Shown: in pieces, positions 1 through 7,972 of the stretch | How positions within the stretch are numbered: position 1 is the stretch's first letter | Layout of the letters: each line of letters starts with the position of its first letter | Source of the DNA: JAZDGX01 sp964482205 | GTDB taxonomy: Bacteria > Eisenbacteria > RBG-16-71-46 > CAIMUX01 > WJJG01 | NCBI GenBank assembly: GCA_964482205.1 | Contig: CAYZWI010000016.1 | Coordinates: 18,713-82,712, forward strand | Direction: 5' to 3' | Length of the DNA: 64,000 nucleotides | The notes under the pieces: model-generated | Told to the model about the DNA's origin: nothing | The model's input: only the letters and a program-made list of their open reading frames with translations | The model's database searches: none | Position numbers and translations under genes: made by a program

Positions 1-528
1 ACCTATGGCATGTCCGTCGCCCTCGGCCGGCGCATGAACCACGCGCTTTCCCTCGGCGTGTCGGCCATGTACTTGCGGGAGAACATCGGCTCCTATGGCG
101 CCAGCGGATGGTCCCTGGGAGCGGGCGCGCAATGGAGTCCCTGGACGCGCTGGCCCGTGCAACTGGGACTGGCCGTCCGCAATGTGGGACCGGCGATGGA
201 GTTCATCTCGGATGACGTCGAATTGCCTCTGACCATCCAGGGCGGCGCCTCGTGGCGGTATCATCCCGAGGGCGCGGCGAGCTCCTTCGTGATTTCGACC
301 GATGTCCAGAGCGTTCGCGATGAAGAGACCGCGCTGCTGGCGGGCATCGAGTACGGCTACCGCGATTTGTTGAATATCGGCGCCGGCTATCGCACCGGTC
401 ACGACACGCAGGATTTCAGCGTGGGCATCGGCGCGCACCCGGGAAGGTGGAGCCTCTACTGGGCGTATGTTCCGCGCGGCGAAGATCTGGGCGATGAACA
501 TCGCTTCTCGCTGAATGTGATTCTGTGA
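1..528 (+). CDS. PorV/PorQ-family outer-membrane protein, 3' part
   Basis: The reading frame is open from base 1, so the gene begins outside the window and only about 175 C-terminal residues are present. They form alternating beta strands with the pattern of PorV/PorQ-type outer-membrane barrels: a 'GLAVRNVG' strand, then 'DDVELPLTIQGGASWRY', then 'GIEYGYRDLLNIGAGYRTG', and a final strand ending in a hydrophobic residue (Leu). In Bacteroidota PorV works with the type IX secretion system; relatives of unknown function occur throughout the FCB group. Two secreted proteins further along carry FlgD-like C-terminal domains, which makes a link to such export possible but unproven. The stop codon lies inside a decayed tandem repeat (517-574). 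Confidence 0.75.
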   Translation, partial: TYGMSVALGRRMNHALSLGVSAMYLRENIGSYGASGWSLGAGAQWSPWTRWPVQLGLAVRNVGPAMEFISDDVELPLTIQGGASWRYHPEGAASSFVISTDVQSVRDEETALLAGIEYGYRDLLNIGAGYRTGHDTQDFSVGIGAHPGRWSLYWAYVPRGEDLGDEHRFSLNVIL

Positions 529-574
529 GCGGGTGATTCTGCGAGCAAGGGATTGCGAGCGGGAGGGCGAGCGC
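517..574 (+). repeat. Decayed 16-bp tandem repeat across the stop codon
   Basis: Unit 1 is 517-532 and contains the TGA stop (526-528). Unit 2 is 533-548 and matches it at 13 of 16 positions (GTGATTCTG then T/C then GAGC). Unit 3 (549-562) is shortened and unit 4 (563-574) is barely recognisable. This is one of seven repeats in the window that start at a gene's stop codon. Confidence 0.7.
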
Positions 575-633
575 GCCCCATCGTTCGATGCGCTGATGCT
601 CCGCGGCAGGCGATTCGGGCAAGGTGATCGGCG

Positions 634-1476
634 TCAATCCAACGGATTTGACGCCGTGATCTTGCCTGAAGGCGGCAATTCCTCTTCCAGATCGGTTGGC
701 CAGGCCTGCGCGTCCATGACCTCGGGCGCGTTTCCCGCGCGGTATTTCTCCAGCGTGAAGCGGCCTTCGGTGAGATGCCCGTAGGTGAAGTTCTCCAGCC
801 AATCCCCGAGCACCAGAAGATCCCGGCCCCAGCGATCGCGCAGATGCATGGGATCGTGGACATGGCCGACCACGATCGCGTCGCGCCCCTCCCGAAAACG
901 GGGGATCGCGAGATGCCGTGCCATGCGCTCGAGATAGAAGCGCCGGCTTTGGGTGTGGCGGCGGCTCACGCTCGAGACCCGATGGGCGAAGGGAATGCCG
1001 ATGTCGGGATGGATCGAGCGATAGAGCGCGATGGCCACGCGATTGCGCAGGAGCGCTTTGAGGCGGCGATATCCCCGATCGGCGGGATCCAGGCCATCGC
1101 CGTGAGCCATGTGCATGCGCCGGCCTTGGATTTCCTCGTCGATCGGCCGGGCGTGCGCTTCCACACCCACTTCCCGGGTGAGGTAGCTGCCGCACCAGAA
1201 GTCGTGATTGCCGCCCAGGTAATGGACGGGAATGCCCGCCTCGACGAGCTCGGCGATGGCGCGCAGAACGGGGAAATGCCCTTTGGGAATCGCGTGGCGG
1301 TACTCGAACCAGAAATCGAAGAGGTCTCCGAGAATGTACACGCGGGCCGCGCGCTCGCGAAAGCCGCGCAACAGGTCGACGAGCATGCGCGCGCGCGTCT
1401 CGGTGTCCGCGCCGCTGCCGAGGTGCGCATCGCTCACGAAGAACACGCTTTGACGAGAAGAGACCACGAGGCGCAT
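634..1476 (-). CDS. lpxH: UDP-2,3-diacylglucosamine diphosphatase-like metallophosphoesterase
   Basis: A 280-residue calcineurin-like phosphoesterase. The metal-binding motifs appear in order: DAH (16-18), GDLFDFW (50-56), GNHD (89-92), HGD (125-127) and GHVH (204-207). LpxH-type enzymes hydrolyse UDP-2,3-diacylglucosamine to lipid X and UMP on the inner face of the cytoplasmic membrane, the fourth step of lipid A synthesis. The protein is about 40 residues longer than E. coli LpxH, mainly at the C-terminus. That extra length and the absence of other lpx genes nearby leave another membrane-linked phosphoesterase possible. The gene is monocistronic and converges on the PorV-like gene. Confidence 0.72.
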   Translation of the reverse strand: MRLVVSSRQSVFFVSDAHLGSGADTETRARMLVDLLRGFRERAARVYILGDLFDFWFEYRHAIPKGHFPVLRAIAELVEAGIPVHYLGGNHDFWCGSYLTREVGVEAHARPIDEEIQGRRMHMAHGDGLDPADRGYRRLKALLRNRVAIALYRSIHPDIGIPFAHRVSSVSRRHTQSRRFYLERMARHLAIPRFREGRDAIVVGHVHDPMHLRDRWGRDLLVLGDWLENFTYGHLTEGRFTLEKYRAGNAPEVMDAQAWPTDLEEELPPSGKITASNPLD

Positions 1477-1540
1477 TCTAGCAGAGGGCTGCGGAAGGGT
1501 CAGGACCGAAGTGACCGGCAGCAGGACGGGAGGGTTCGCG

Positions 1541-2071
1541 ATGGAGGAAGGCCGGTGGGGACGGCTGCTTCAACAGCTGCGCGAAAGTTGTGAGCTGGCC
1601 GGCATCAAAACGGAGGAGGTTGCGCGCCTCAGCCGAAGGCGTTTGGACGCGCTGAGCATCGACCGGGAAATCGCCAAGCAGCAGGCGGCCATTGGAAGAC
1701 GCGTGTGCGAACTCGCCGGGCAAGCGCAGCCGGGCGATCCCTTCGCCGATGAGATCGTGCAGAAGCTCATCCTGCGGGTGCGGGAATTGGAGGCCGGCCG
1801 GGCGCAATTCCGCACGGAGATCGAAGAGATCCAGGAGACGGCCCGCGGAAAGACGGGGGAGGTCAAGCAGCGATACGAACGAGAGCGCCAGGGCGAAGGG
1901 GAGCGCGCCCCCGATGGGAAAGAGCACGAGCCGGTGCCCGCGCGGCCCGTCGCGACCGATCCTCTGCCGGCGGAACAAATGGTTGCACCGAGCCACGGCG
2001 GTTCCCCGAGAGAAGAAGCGTCCCTTGATTGGGATCCATCTTCCGATCTTCCCCGATCCGAGGATTCTTGA
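1541..2071 (+). CDS. Hypothetical coiled-coil protein
   Basis: A 176-residue charged protein with no recognised family. I chose ATG 1541 because a GGGAGGG ribosome-binding site ends about six bases upstream; an in-frame GTG at 1511 has none. Residues about 20-125 are rich in Glu, Arg, Lys and Gln with heptad-like spacing, suggesting a helical coiled coil. The last 50 residues are rich in Pro, Ser and Asp and probably disordered. There is no signal peptide or membrane segment, so it should be cytoplasmic. It is divergent from lpxH, 64 bases away. Confidence 0.55.
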   Translation: MEEGRWGRLLQQLRESCELAGIKTEEVARLSRRRLDALSIDREIAKQQAAIGRRVCELAGQAQPGDPFADEIVQKLILRVRELEAGRAQFRTEIEEIQETARGKTGEVKQRYERERQGEGERAPDGKEHEPVPARPVATDPLPAEQMVAPSHGGSPREEASLDWDPSSDLPRSEDS

Positions 2072-2229
2072 TCGTGGGTTGAGTCTTCCCGCAAGCACGG
2101 GCGGAACCCACGGCTTCCGGGTGAGGCTCACCCGAACGCCGGGTTCCGGACCGCTTCGTCATGGAGAACGCCTCGGAGAGGTGGCCGCAGCTGTCAGCCA
2201 TTTCCGAGCTTGGCCCGAAAATGGGCACG

Positions 2230-2275
2230 GACCGGCCGGTTTCCCGGTGACGAGCAGGCAAGTTTTCGGCCGGTC
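2230..2275. other. Inverted repeat in the 2072-2402 intergenic region
   Basis: GACCGGCCG (2230-2238) and its exact complement CGGCCGGTC (2267-2275) are separated by 28 bases. The pair lies just upstream of the candidate promoter at 2290-2318 and 120-170 bases before the M23 peptidase gene. No T-run follows, so it is not a standard terminator; a regulator-binding site is possible. Apart from this and the promoter I see nothing else in this 331-base gap. Confidence 0.4.
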
Positions 2276-2289
2276 TGCCGATCTTCAAG

Positions 2290-2318
2290 TTGACAGCTTT
2301 TCCCCCGGTTGGTAGTTT
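2290..2318 (+). promoter_or_regulatory. Candidate sigma-70-type promoter for the M23 peptidase gene
   Basis: A perfect -35 hexamer TTGACA (2290-2295) is followed after 17 bases by TAGTTT (2313-2318), which matches the -10 consensus at only three positions. It sits in an unusually T-rich stretch about 85 bases upstream of the gene. Confidence 0.35.
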
Positions 2319-2402
2319 CCCCCCACTTCGTTCGCGGTACAGGGACGGGCCGTAGTGTCTGTCTTTTTGGAGGGATGGTGCAGTTCGTCAAGGATGAATA
2401 GA

Positions 2403-3311
2403 ATGCCCCGTAAGTATCTGGATCTGCTGATCGTTCCACATGATGCCGGCCAGATTCGCCGCCTGCGCGTTCCCAGGATTCCCAGGGCCGTTTTGTTCGG
2501 CGCGCTCATTGCGGCCACGGTGTTCGTCACCGGGGCGGGCATCTCTTTCCTGCGCATGTTTGCCCTCAGCCGGCAAAACGCGGTCCTGCTTGCCGAGAAT
2601 GACGGCCTTCGCCAGGAGCTCGTCGATCTCGGCGGCGAGGTCCATCGCCTGGACGGTGCGGTCCGCGCCCAGATCCAGTTGGCCAACGACACCCGGGTTC
2701 TCGCCGGCCTGCCTCCCGTGCCCGAGGATGCCACCCTCCTGGGAGGCGCCATGGGTGGCCCGGCGCCGTCCGAAGATGCCAGCCTGCCCGAGCCGACCTC
2801 GGAGACGATTGATCTCTATCACGAACGACTGGAGCGTCTGGGCAGTCAGCTGGAACTGGACAAGCAGGGTTTCGCGGAAGCGAAGAAGGCGATCCTGATT
2901 TCCAAGGAACGGATGGAGCACATTCCCTCCGCCCATCCGGTGAAAGGCGCCTGCTCGTTCTCGAGCGGTTTCGGATTCCGGCTCGATCCCTTCACGGGCC
3001 GGGCCGCCATGCACGAGGGATGTGATTTCAGCGCTCCGCGAGGCACGCCGTTTTGCGCCACCGCGGACGGCCGCGTGGTTTTCGCGGGACGCGATGGACA
3101 ATTGGGGCTCGTCGTTCGCATCGATCACGGCAACGGGCTCGTTTCGATCTACTGCCACGCCGAACGCGTGCTGGTGAACAAGGGCGATTCGGTGAAACGC
3201 GGGGATACGATCGGAAGGGTGGGAAGCACCGGTCGTGCGACGGGCGCGCACCTGCATTACGAAATTCACAACGATGGCCAGCCGGTCAATCCCCTGAAGT
3301 ACATCCCGTAG
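2403..3311 (+). CDS. M23-family murein endopeptidase with membrane anchor and coiled coil
   Basis: A 302-residue protein. A single N-terminal membrane segment (about residues 27-48) is followed by a coiled-coil region and then a LytM/M23 peptidase domain. The metal ligands are visible as H204 and D208 in 'HEGCDF', and H283 and H285 in 'HLHYEI'. The usual GxHxGxD signature is slightly altered because 'MHEGCDF' replaces the HxGID form. Enzymes of this layout cleave peptide cross-links of peptidoglycan in the periplasm, or activate amidases if inactive; the full ligand set here suggests an active zinc peptidase. ATG 2403 has AAGG nine bases upstream; ATG 2394 is an alternative. An AMIN/Amidase_3 amidase lies two genes downstream. 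Confidence 0.85.
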   Translation: MPRKYLDLLIVPHDAGQIRRLRVPRIPRAVLFGALIAATVFVTGAGISFLRMFALSRQNAVLLAENDGLRQELVDLGGEVHRLDGAVRAQIQLANDTRVLAGLPPVPEDATLLGGAMGGPAPSEDASLPEPTSETIDLYHERLERLGSQLELDKQGFAEAKKAILISKERMEHIPSAHPVKGACSFSSGFGFRLDPFTGRAAMHEGCDFSAPRGTPFCATADGRVVFAGRDGQLGLVVRIDHGNGLVSIYCHAERVLVNKGDSVKRGDTIGRVGSTGRATGAHLHYEIHNDGQPVNPLKYIP

Positions 3312-3349
3312 GGTTGACCCGGTCTGGAGATCCCTCCTCGGGGTCCGCC

Positions 3350-3862
3350 GTGATATTGATCAGTGCATGTCTGCTCGGCCTCGCCTGCCGCTACGATGGC
3401 AACGCGCTTCCCGCTGATGCCCTTTGGCCCGCAAGCGGTCCCGATTCCACGGGTGACACGAGAGATCCGTCCTCGCATTCAGAGCCGGACGCGGTTTCCC
3501 ATGCGCAGCGCCAGACCGGCGATATGATCGTGATTCCCGTTTGCCCCGAGCAACTCGGAGGGCTGCCCACTCCGAGGACCGCCGCGCAAATCGTCGGCGG
3601 AAGCGGTGAGGATGTGCTGGAGGGAAGGGCGCGCGTGATCGCCGGGGACGGAGCCGATTTCACGGCCGCGTTCTTGCGCGGGGCGCGCGAGACGCTGCAT
3701 CTTTGCCAGAGGCTGCGGGTACAGGAAGCGATCCTGAAGCAAGGCAGCCCTTCCTGCGGGTGCGGGCGCATCCATCGCGGGCGGGAGCGAGTGCCAGGCA
3801 TGGGTGTGACTGCTGCGTTGCTTCAACGCGAAGGCATCCGGGTGCGGGCGTTTCCGGAGTGA
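3350..3862 (+). CDS. DUF523 (YbbK-like) protein
   Basis: A 170-residue DUF523 protein starting at GTG 3350. Family marks are the opening 'LISACLLGLACRYDG', the central 'VIPVCPEQLGGLPTPR', and the Cys-rich 'LKQGSPSCGCGRIHRG'. The conserved cysteines suggest metal or cluster binding, but no biochemical function is established for the family. A 25-residue insertion rich in Ser and Asp separates the first two motifs. It lies 38 bases after the M23 peptidase gene and is probably co-transcribed with it. Its stop codon is inside the first unit of a threefold tandem repeat (3829-3931). Confidence 0.85.
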   Translation: MILISACLLGLACRYDGNALPADALWPASGPDSTGDTRDPSSHSEPDAVSHAQRQTGDMIVIPVCPEQLGGLPTPRTAAQIVGGSGEDVLEGRARVIAGDGADFTAAFLRGARETLHLCQRLRVQEAILKQGSPSCGCGRIHRGRERVPGMGVTAALLQREGIRVRAFPE

Positions 3863-3931
3863 CCGAGAACATTCGGGTGAGGCGGTTTTGGAGTAACCGA
3901 AGGCATTCGGGTGGGGCGGCTTCGGAGTAGG
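3829..3931 (+). repeat. Three 34-35-bp tandem units spanning the DUF523 stop codon
   Basis: Units lie at 3829-3863, 3864-3897 and 3898-3931 and share the core CATTCGGGTG...GGAGT. Unit 1 is the last ten codons of the DUF523 gene with its stop. At the equivalent position the three units carry TGA, TAA and TAG, so each ends in a stop codon. The repeat fills the whole gap up to the next gene. Confidence 0.85.
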
Positions 3932-3937
3932 GACGGC

Positions 3938-5353
3938 ATGGTTCGTTCGTGGATCGAGAGGCGTGGCAGACGAGGCGCTCTGAAGCGGATCGCCTTCGCG
4001 ATCTGCTTCGTGCTGCTCGCCAGCGTGCTCTCGTTCCCTGCCGATGCCACGGCCGCAACGCTCGTCGGTGTGCGAACCGGAACGCATGAAGATCATGTGC
4101 GGATCGTGCTCGATTTCGAGGGCGAAGCCGATTACCGCAGCCTGGTGCTCAGCGATCCCGATCGCATCCTCATCGACCTTCCTTCTGTTGAAGCGAGCGA
4201 ATTCCCGGTTCCCTCGGTGCGCGATCGCGTGGTGAAGAGCATTCGCGTGAATCGCCAGGTGGAGGGAAAGAGCCAGGTGGTGCTGGATCTCGCCGCCGTT
4301 GCTCGCCACAAGATCTTCACCGTTCCCCCAGGCGATGGGCGCGGTTTCCGCGTGGTCTGCGATGTGTATCACGACGCAGGCGCCGTTGCCGAATCGGCTC
4401 CGGCTTCGAACGAGACGGCGAACCAGGCGGGCGAGAAGAAGAGCGACGCGGCTATGGCGAGCAAGGAAAGCGCCAAGCCGGACGCAAAGCCAGACGCGAA
4501 GCCAGACGCGAAGCAAGACGCGAAGCAAGACGCGAAGCAAGACGCAAAAGCGGACGCCAAGCCAAACGCCAAGCAGGAACGCAAGCAAGAACCTGCGCAA
4601 GGTGCCGCTGCGTTTCCTGCCGCCCCGCCAGTGCCCATGCCGGCGCCGACGGGATCGAAGCCTTGGGTGGTAATCGTGGATCCGGGCCATGGCGGACGCG
4701 ATCCGGGCGCGCAACATCGCGGACTGGATGAGAAAGAGGTCGTGCTCGATGTCGCCCGGCAGCTCGTCGACCGGTTGAACGAGCAGCCGGGAGTGCGTGC
4801 GCATCTCACGCGCGAGAAGGACGCGCTTCTCAGCCTCAAGCAACGCATCCGCAAGGCGGAGGCGAAGGAAGCGGATGTCTTCGTGAGCCTGCATGTGAAT
4901 GGTTGCCACGCGCCCTCGGCGAGCGGAGCCGAAGTCTTCTACCTCTCGCTGAAAGGCGCGGACGATGTGGAGACGCGCGAGCTGGCCACGCTCGAGAATC
5001 TGGCGCGCTCGGAAGCGGAAGATCCGTACATCGGAGAAATCGCCGAGCTGCCCTTTGCGGTCGACCTGATCCAAACCGACACGATGCGCCGCAGCAGTCT
5101 GCTGGCGGAGGCGATTCTCGATGCGCTCGTCAGCGCGGAGCTCGCCACTTCGCGGGGAGTCAAGCAGGCCAACTTCGTCGTCTTGCGCTCCTGCCGGGTG
5201 CCTTCGGCGCTGGTCGAGCTCGGATTCATCTCGAATCCGCAGGAAGCCGATCGGCTGCGCTCGCCCAAGCACCGGACGCTGCTGGCCGAGAAAATCGCCA
5301 CCGGCCTCCTCGAGTTCCGCGCTCGCTATGCGCGGCACGCCGAGGGTAGCTAG
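3938..5353 (+). CDS. N-acetylmuramoyl-L-alanine amidase (AMIN + Amidase_3)
   Basis: A 471-residue secreted amidase. Residues 1-40 form a signal peptide with a long basic n-region. An AMIN domain (about 41-140) is expected to target the enzyme to peptidoglycan or the septum. An extended linker of DAKP/DAKQ repeats covers about residues 178-212. The Amidase_3 domain runs from 243 to the end, with zinc ligands H251 ('DPGHGG'), a Glu near 266 and H319 ('SLHVNG'), and catalytic E427 ('ALVELGF'). It removes stem peptides from glycan strands during cell separation, as AmiC does. ATG 3938 was chosen because AGGGA precedes it by six bases; GTG 3911 lies inside the upstream repeat. Downstream of the M23 and DUF523 genes, it probably shares their transcript. 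Confidence 0.9.
   Translation: MVRSWIERRGRRGALKRIAFAICFVLLASVLSFPADATAATLVGVRTGTHEDHVRIVLDFEGEADYRSLVLSDPDRILIDLPSVEASEFPVPSVRDRVVKSIRVNRQVEGKSQVVLDLAAVARHKIFTVPPGDGRGFRVVCDVYHDAGAVAESAPASNETANQAGEKKSDAAMASKESAKPDAKPDAKPDAKQDAKQDAKQDAKADAKPNAKQERKQEPAQGAAAFPAAPPVPMPAPTGSKPWVVIVDPGHGGRDPGAQHRGLDEKEVVLDVARQLVDRLNEQPGVRAHLTREKDALLSLKQRIRKAEAKEADVFVSLHVNGCHAPSASGAEVFYLSLKGADDVETRELATLENLARSEAEDPYIGEIAELPFAVDLIQTDTMRRSSLLAEAILDALVSAELATSRGVKQANFVVLRSCRVPSALVELGFISNPQEADRLRSPKHRTLLAEKIATGLLEFRARYARHAEGS
4471..4572 (+). repeat. 12-bp coding microrepeat in the amidase linker
   Basis: About eight tandem copies of a 12-base unit of the form GACGCGAAGCMA encode Asp-Ala-Lys-Pro or Asp-Ala-Lys-Gln. The run gives a long basic and acidic spacer between the AMIN and catalytic domains. 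Near-identical codon use in neighbouring copies indicates recent expansion by slippage. Confidence 0.85.
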
Positions 5354-5549
5354 GCATCCCTCGCACGAGCCGCCTGGCTCTGTGGATGCTGCCGCCTCTG
5401 GGCCCCTGAAGCGGAACCTCTTGAAGCCCACCGCTGAAGATCCTGCTCCATTTTTCCGATGAATGGGTGAGATCGCGCGCATCGTCCAGCGAACCGCGAT
5501 CCTCACGGAGATGCATTCGGATCTCTTCGCAAAACCGGAAGGAGCGAGC

Positions 5550-5984
5550 ATGGCGGGCAAAGATTCCTTCACTCCTGAAGAATGGGCGATCGTGCGGCCG
5601 GTCTTCCTGCAATCGGTGCGGGGCCATCTCGATACGATTCGCACCGGGCTCACCATCTGGACGACGGGCGGCGCGTCTCCCGAGAGGCTGCGAGAGCTGC
5701 ATCGTTCGATGCACAGCTTGAAGGGCGCGGCCTTGCAGCTCGGCTTCGAACATCTCGGCGAGACCGCGCGCCTGCTCGAGCAAGTGCTGCGCCAAGCGAA
5801 CGAGTCGCTGGAGTCCGCCTGGGGTTGGGAAGAGTGGATCGAGCGGGGGCTGCTGCGGCTGCAGGACGCGTTCACCATGATCGAGCGCGATCAGGAGGAG
5901 ACGCGCGATGCGCGCTTCGTCGCCGACCTGCAATCGTGGCTGACGCGCATTCAAGAAACGAGGCCGGGAGAGAGGGCGGGCTGA
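5550..5984 (+). CDS. Histidine phosphotransfer (HPt) domain protein
   Basis: A 144-residue protein made almost wholly of one HPt four-helix domain. The phospho-accepting site is H55 in 'MHSLKGAALQLG', which fits the family pattern HxLKGxxxxLG. ATG 5550 is preceded by GGAAGGAG at ideal spacing; an earlier in-frame ATG at 5463 lacks a site. Such proteins relay phosphoryl groups between receiver domains in multistep phosphorelays. No hybrid kinase or receiver gene is adjacent, so its partner must lie elsewhere; the stand-alone receiver at 21143 is a distant possibility. Confidence 0.85.
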   Translation: MAGKDSFTPEEWAIVRPVFLQSVRGHLDTIRTGLTIWTTGGASPERLRELHRSMHSLKGAALQLGFEHLGETARLLEQVLRQANESLESAWGWEEWIERGLLRLQDAFTMIERDQEETRDARFVADLQSWLTRIQETRPGERAG

Positions 5985-6242
5985 TCGCGCACTCGCGCGG
6001 TGGACCATGCCCTTCGATCATCGCGCGGTTCCTCGGCCCCATCCAGGGAACCGCGCGATGGCCAATATCGCAGAGAGCCCAGACCCGCCTGACCGCCCGA
6101 CTCGGGCTTCGATCCACGACCTGTCCATGCCTTCCTCTTCGTTCTCCGCCCGCATTGTCCGCCGTCCGGCGCTTCCTTCCCGGCACGCCGTTGGCTAGAT
6201 GCCTTCGTGGGCGTCCGCCATTGGTCCGGCCGGGAGGAAAGC

Positions 6243-7961
6243 ATGCGCGTGCCTTTCATCGCGTTCGCATTCGCGGGGATCATCTTGCTCGGCGCAAACG
6301 CGTTCGACGCGCGAGCGGTGTGCATCAACGAAGTGCTGTACGACCCGTCGGGCGCGGACGCGGGCTACGAATTCGTGGAATTGTTTCATGCGGGCAATCT
6401 GCCGGTGGAGCTTTCCGGATGGCGAATCGAAGCGGGCAACGGCGCGAGCGAGGGATCGTGGTCGGTGCAATGGGAAGGGACGCCCGGAGACCGGATCGAG
6501 GCGGGCGGATTCTTCTTGATCGCCGGCGCGCTGGTGGCCGGCGACGCCGATGCGCGCGCGCCGCTCGCGTTGCAGAACGGTCCCGATGCGGTGAGGCTCT
6601 CGTCGCCGCAGCGAGTGGAAGATCGAGTGGGATGGGGACCGCTCGAGTTCGAGGAGTTTCGTGAGGGAAGCTCCGCGGCCGATGTGCCGGGCGGATGGAG
6701 CCTGGCGCGCGTTCCGGATGGCAACGATACCGGCGACAATGCGATCGATTTCCAGGGCCGCTCGCGTCCGAGCCCGGGCCGATCGAACGCGCCCGCGTGG
6801 TCGGTCGAGTTGACCCGCGGCCGCTGCGATCCGCCGCTTCTCGAGCCGGGCGAAACCGGCGCGCTGTATGTGGCGCTCGCCAATGCCGGGGCGAGCCCGC
6901 TCGCGCTGCCGGAGATGCATGCGCGCTTGGAGTGCGATCCGCTGCGCGCGCAATGGCAGGCGCCGGATGCGTCGCAGCTGCAGCCCGACGAATCGGCCGA
7001 GCTCGTCTGGCGGCTCGTCGTCCCCGACACGATGACTTCCGCCGCTTCCGTGCCGTGGCGCTGTGAAATCGAAGGGCCCGAAGGCGAACGAGTCGCTTTA
7101 GAAGACCGCATTCGCATTGGGCGCGGGCCGATCATCATCTCCGAGATCCAATACGACCCCGAAGGAAACGAGGGCGAATGGATCGAGTTGTGGAATCGTT
7201 CGCCCGACACGCTTTCCCTTTCCGGGTGGTCGCTCAGCGACGATTCCTTCACGACTACGACGCTTCTCGGTTCGCGCGCGGTCGCGCCGGGAGAATGCCA
7301 CATCGCCGCGCAGAAGCCTGACGAGTTCCTGCGCGCGCATCCCGGCCTGGAAGAGGAGGCGATCGAATCGCGCAGCGGGGCGTGGCCTTCGCTCAACAAC
7401 AGCGTGGATCGTGAACGGGGCTATGCGGACCAGGTGATCCTGTTCGATGCCGGCGGAGTGCCGAGCGATTATGTGCGCTATGCCCCCGGCGATCTCGATG
7501 GCGGGGGCATTTCGCTGGAGCGCTGGATCGAGAAGGGGCGCCTGGTGCGTCCGGAAGTCCTCGTGCCGTGCGCCTCCGCGGCCGGATCGAGCCCCGGTCG
7601 CGCGGGATTGCCGGAAGGCAATGGGCCCCCGCGCGGGTGGCGCGCCGAGCCCAATCCCTTCGCGCCCGGCGTCGCGTTGGATGCGACGAGCGATCAGCGG
7701 CGGCTGTGCTTCGTTCGCATTCCCAGCAAAGCGGGCTCGCAAGTGAGCGCAGACATCTACACCCTGGCCGGCCTGCGGGTGGCGACGCTGGTCGCCGAAG
7801 CGGATGCAGCCGGTCCCGTGATCCTCGCTTGGGACGGCCGTTCCAGCGAAGGCGAACCGCTGCCGACGGGGCTCTACCTCGTGCGCGCCGTCGTGCACGA
7901 CGACACCGGGGGAAGATCTGAAAGCCACCTCGTTCCGCTCGCGCTCGTTCGAGAATTTTGA
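6243..7961 (+). CDS. Secreted protein with two lamin-tail domains and a FlgD-like C-terminus
   Basis: A 572-residue exported protein. ATG 6243 follows GGGAGGAAAGC, and residues 1-24 form a signal peptide. A first lamin-tail domain (LTD) starts near residue 25 ('CINEVLYDPSGAD... FVELFHAG'), a second near 297 ('IIISEIQYDPEGNEGEWIEL'). The last 100 residues resemble FlgD Ig-like or type IX sorting domains ('DIYTLAGLRVATL', 'AWDGRSSEGEPLPTGLYLVRA'). Bacterial LTD proteins are usually surface proteins, often beside nucleases, and their exact role is unknown. It is the first of three tightly spaced genes for exported proteins (6243-10595). Confidence 0.85.
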   Translation: MRVPFIAFAFAGIILLGANAFDARAVCINEVLYDPSGADAGYEFVELFHAGNLPVELSGWRIEAGNGASEGSWSVQWEGTPGDRIEAGGFFLIAGALVAGDADARAPLALQNGPDAVRLSSPQRVEDRVGWGPLEFEEFREGSSAADVPGGWSLARVPDGNDTGDNAIDFQGRSRPSPGRSNAPAWSVELTRGRCDPPLLEPGETGALYVALANAGASPLALPEMHARLECDPLRAQWQAPDASQLQPDESAELVWRLVVPDTMTSAASVPWRCEIEGPEGERVALEDRIRIGRGPIIISEIQYDPEGNEGEWIELWNRSPDTLSLSGWSLSDDSFTTTTLLGSRAVAPGECHIAAQKPDEFLRAHPGLEEEAIESRSGAWPSLNNSVDRERGYADQVILFDAGGVPSDYVRYAPGDLDGGGISLERWIEKGRLVRPEVLVPCASAAGSSPGRAGLPEGNGPPRGWRAEPNPFAPGVALDATSDQRRLCFVRIPSKAGSQVSADIYTLAGLRVATLVAEADAAGPVILAWDGRSSEGEPLPTGLYLVRAVVHDDTGGRSESHLVPLALVREF

Positions 7962-7972
7962 GGGGGGCGCGC

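Noticed and set aside
3479..5878. A 799-codon minus-strand frame opposite the amidase
   Set aside because: Antisense to the DUF523 and amidase genes, both of which have conserved catalytic residues on the plus strand.
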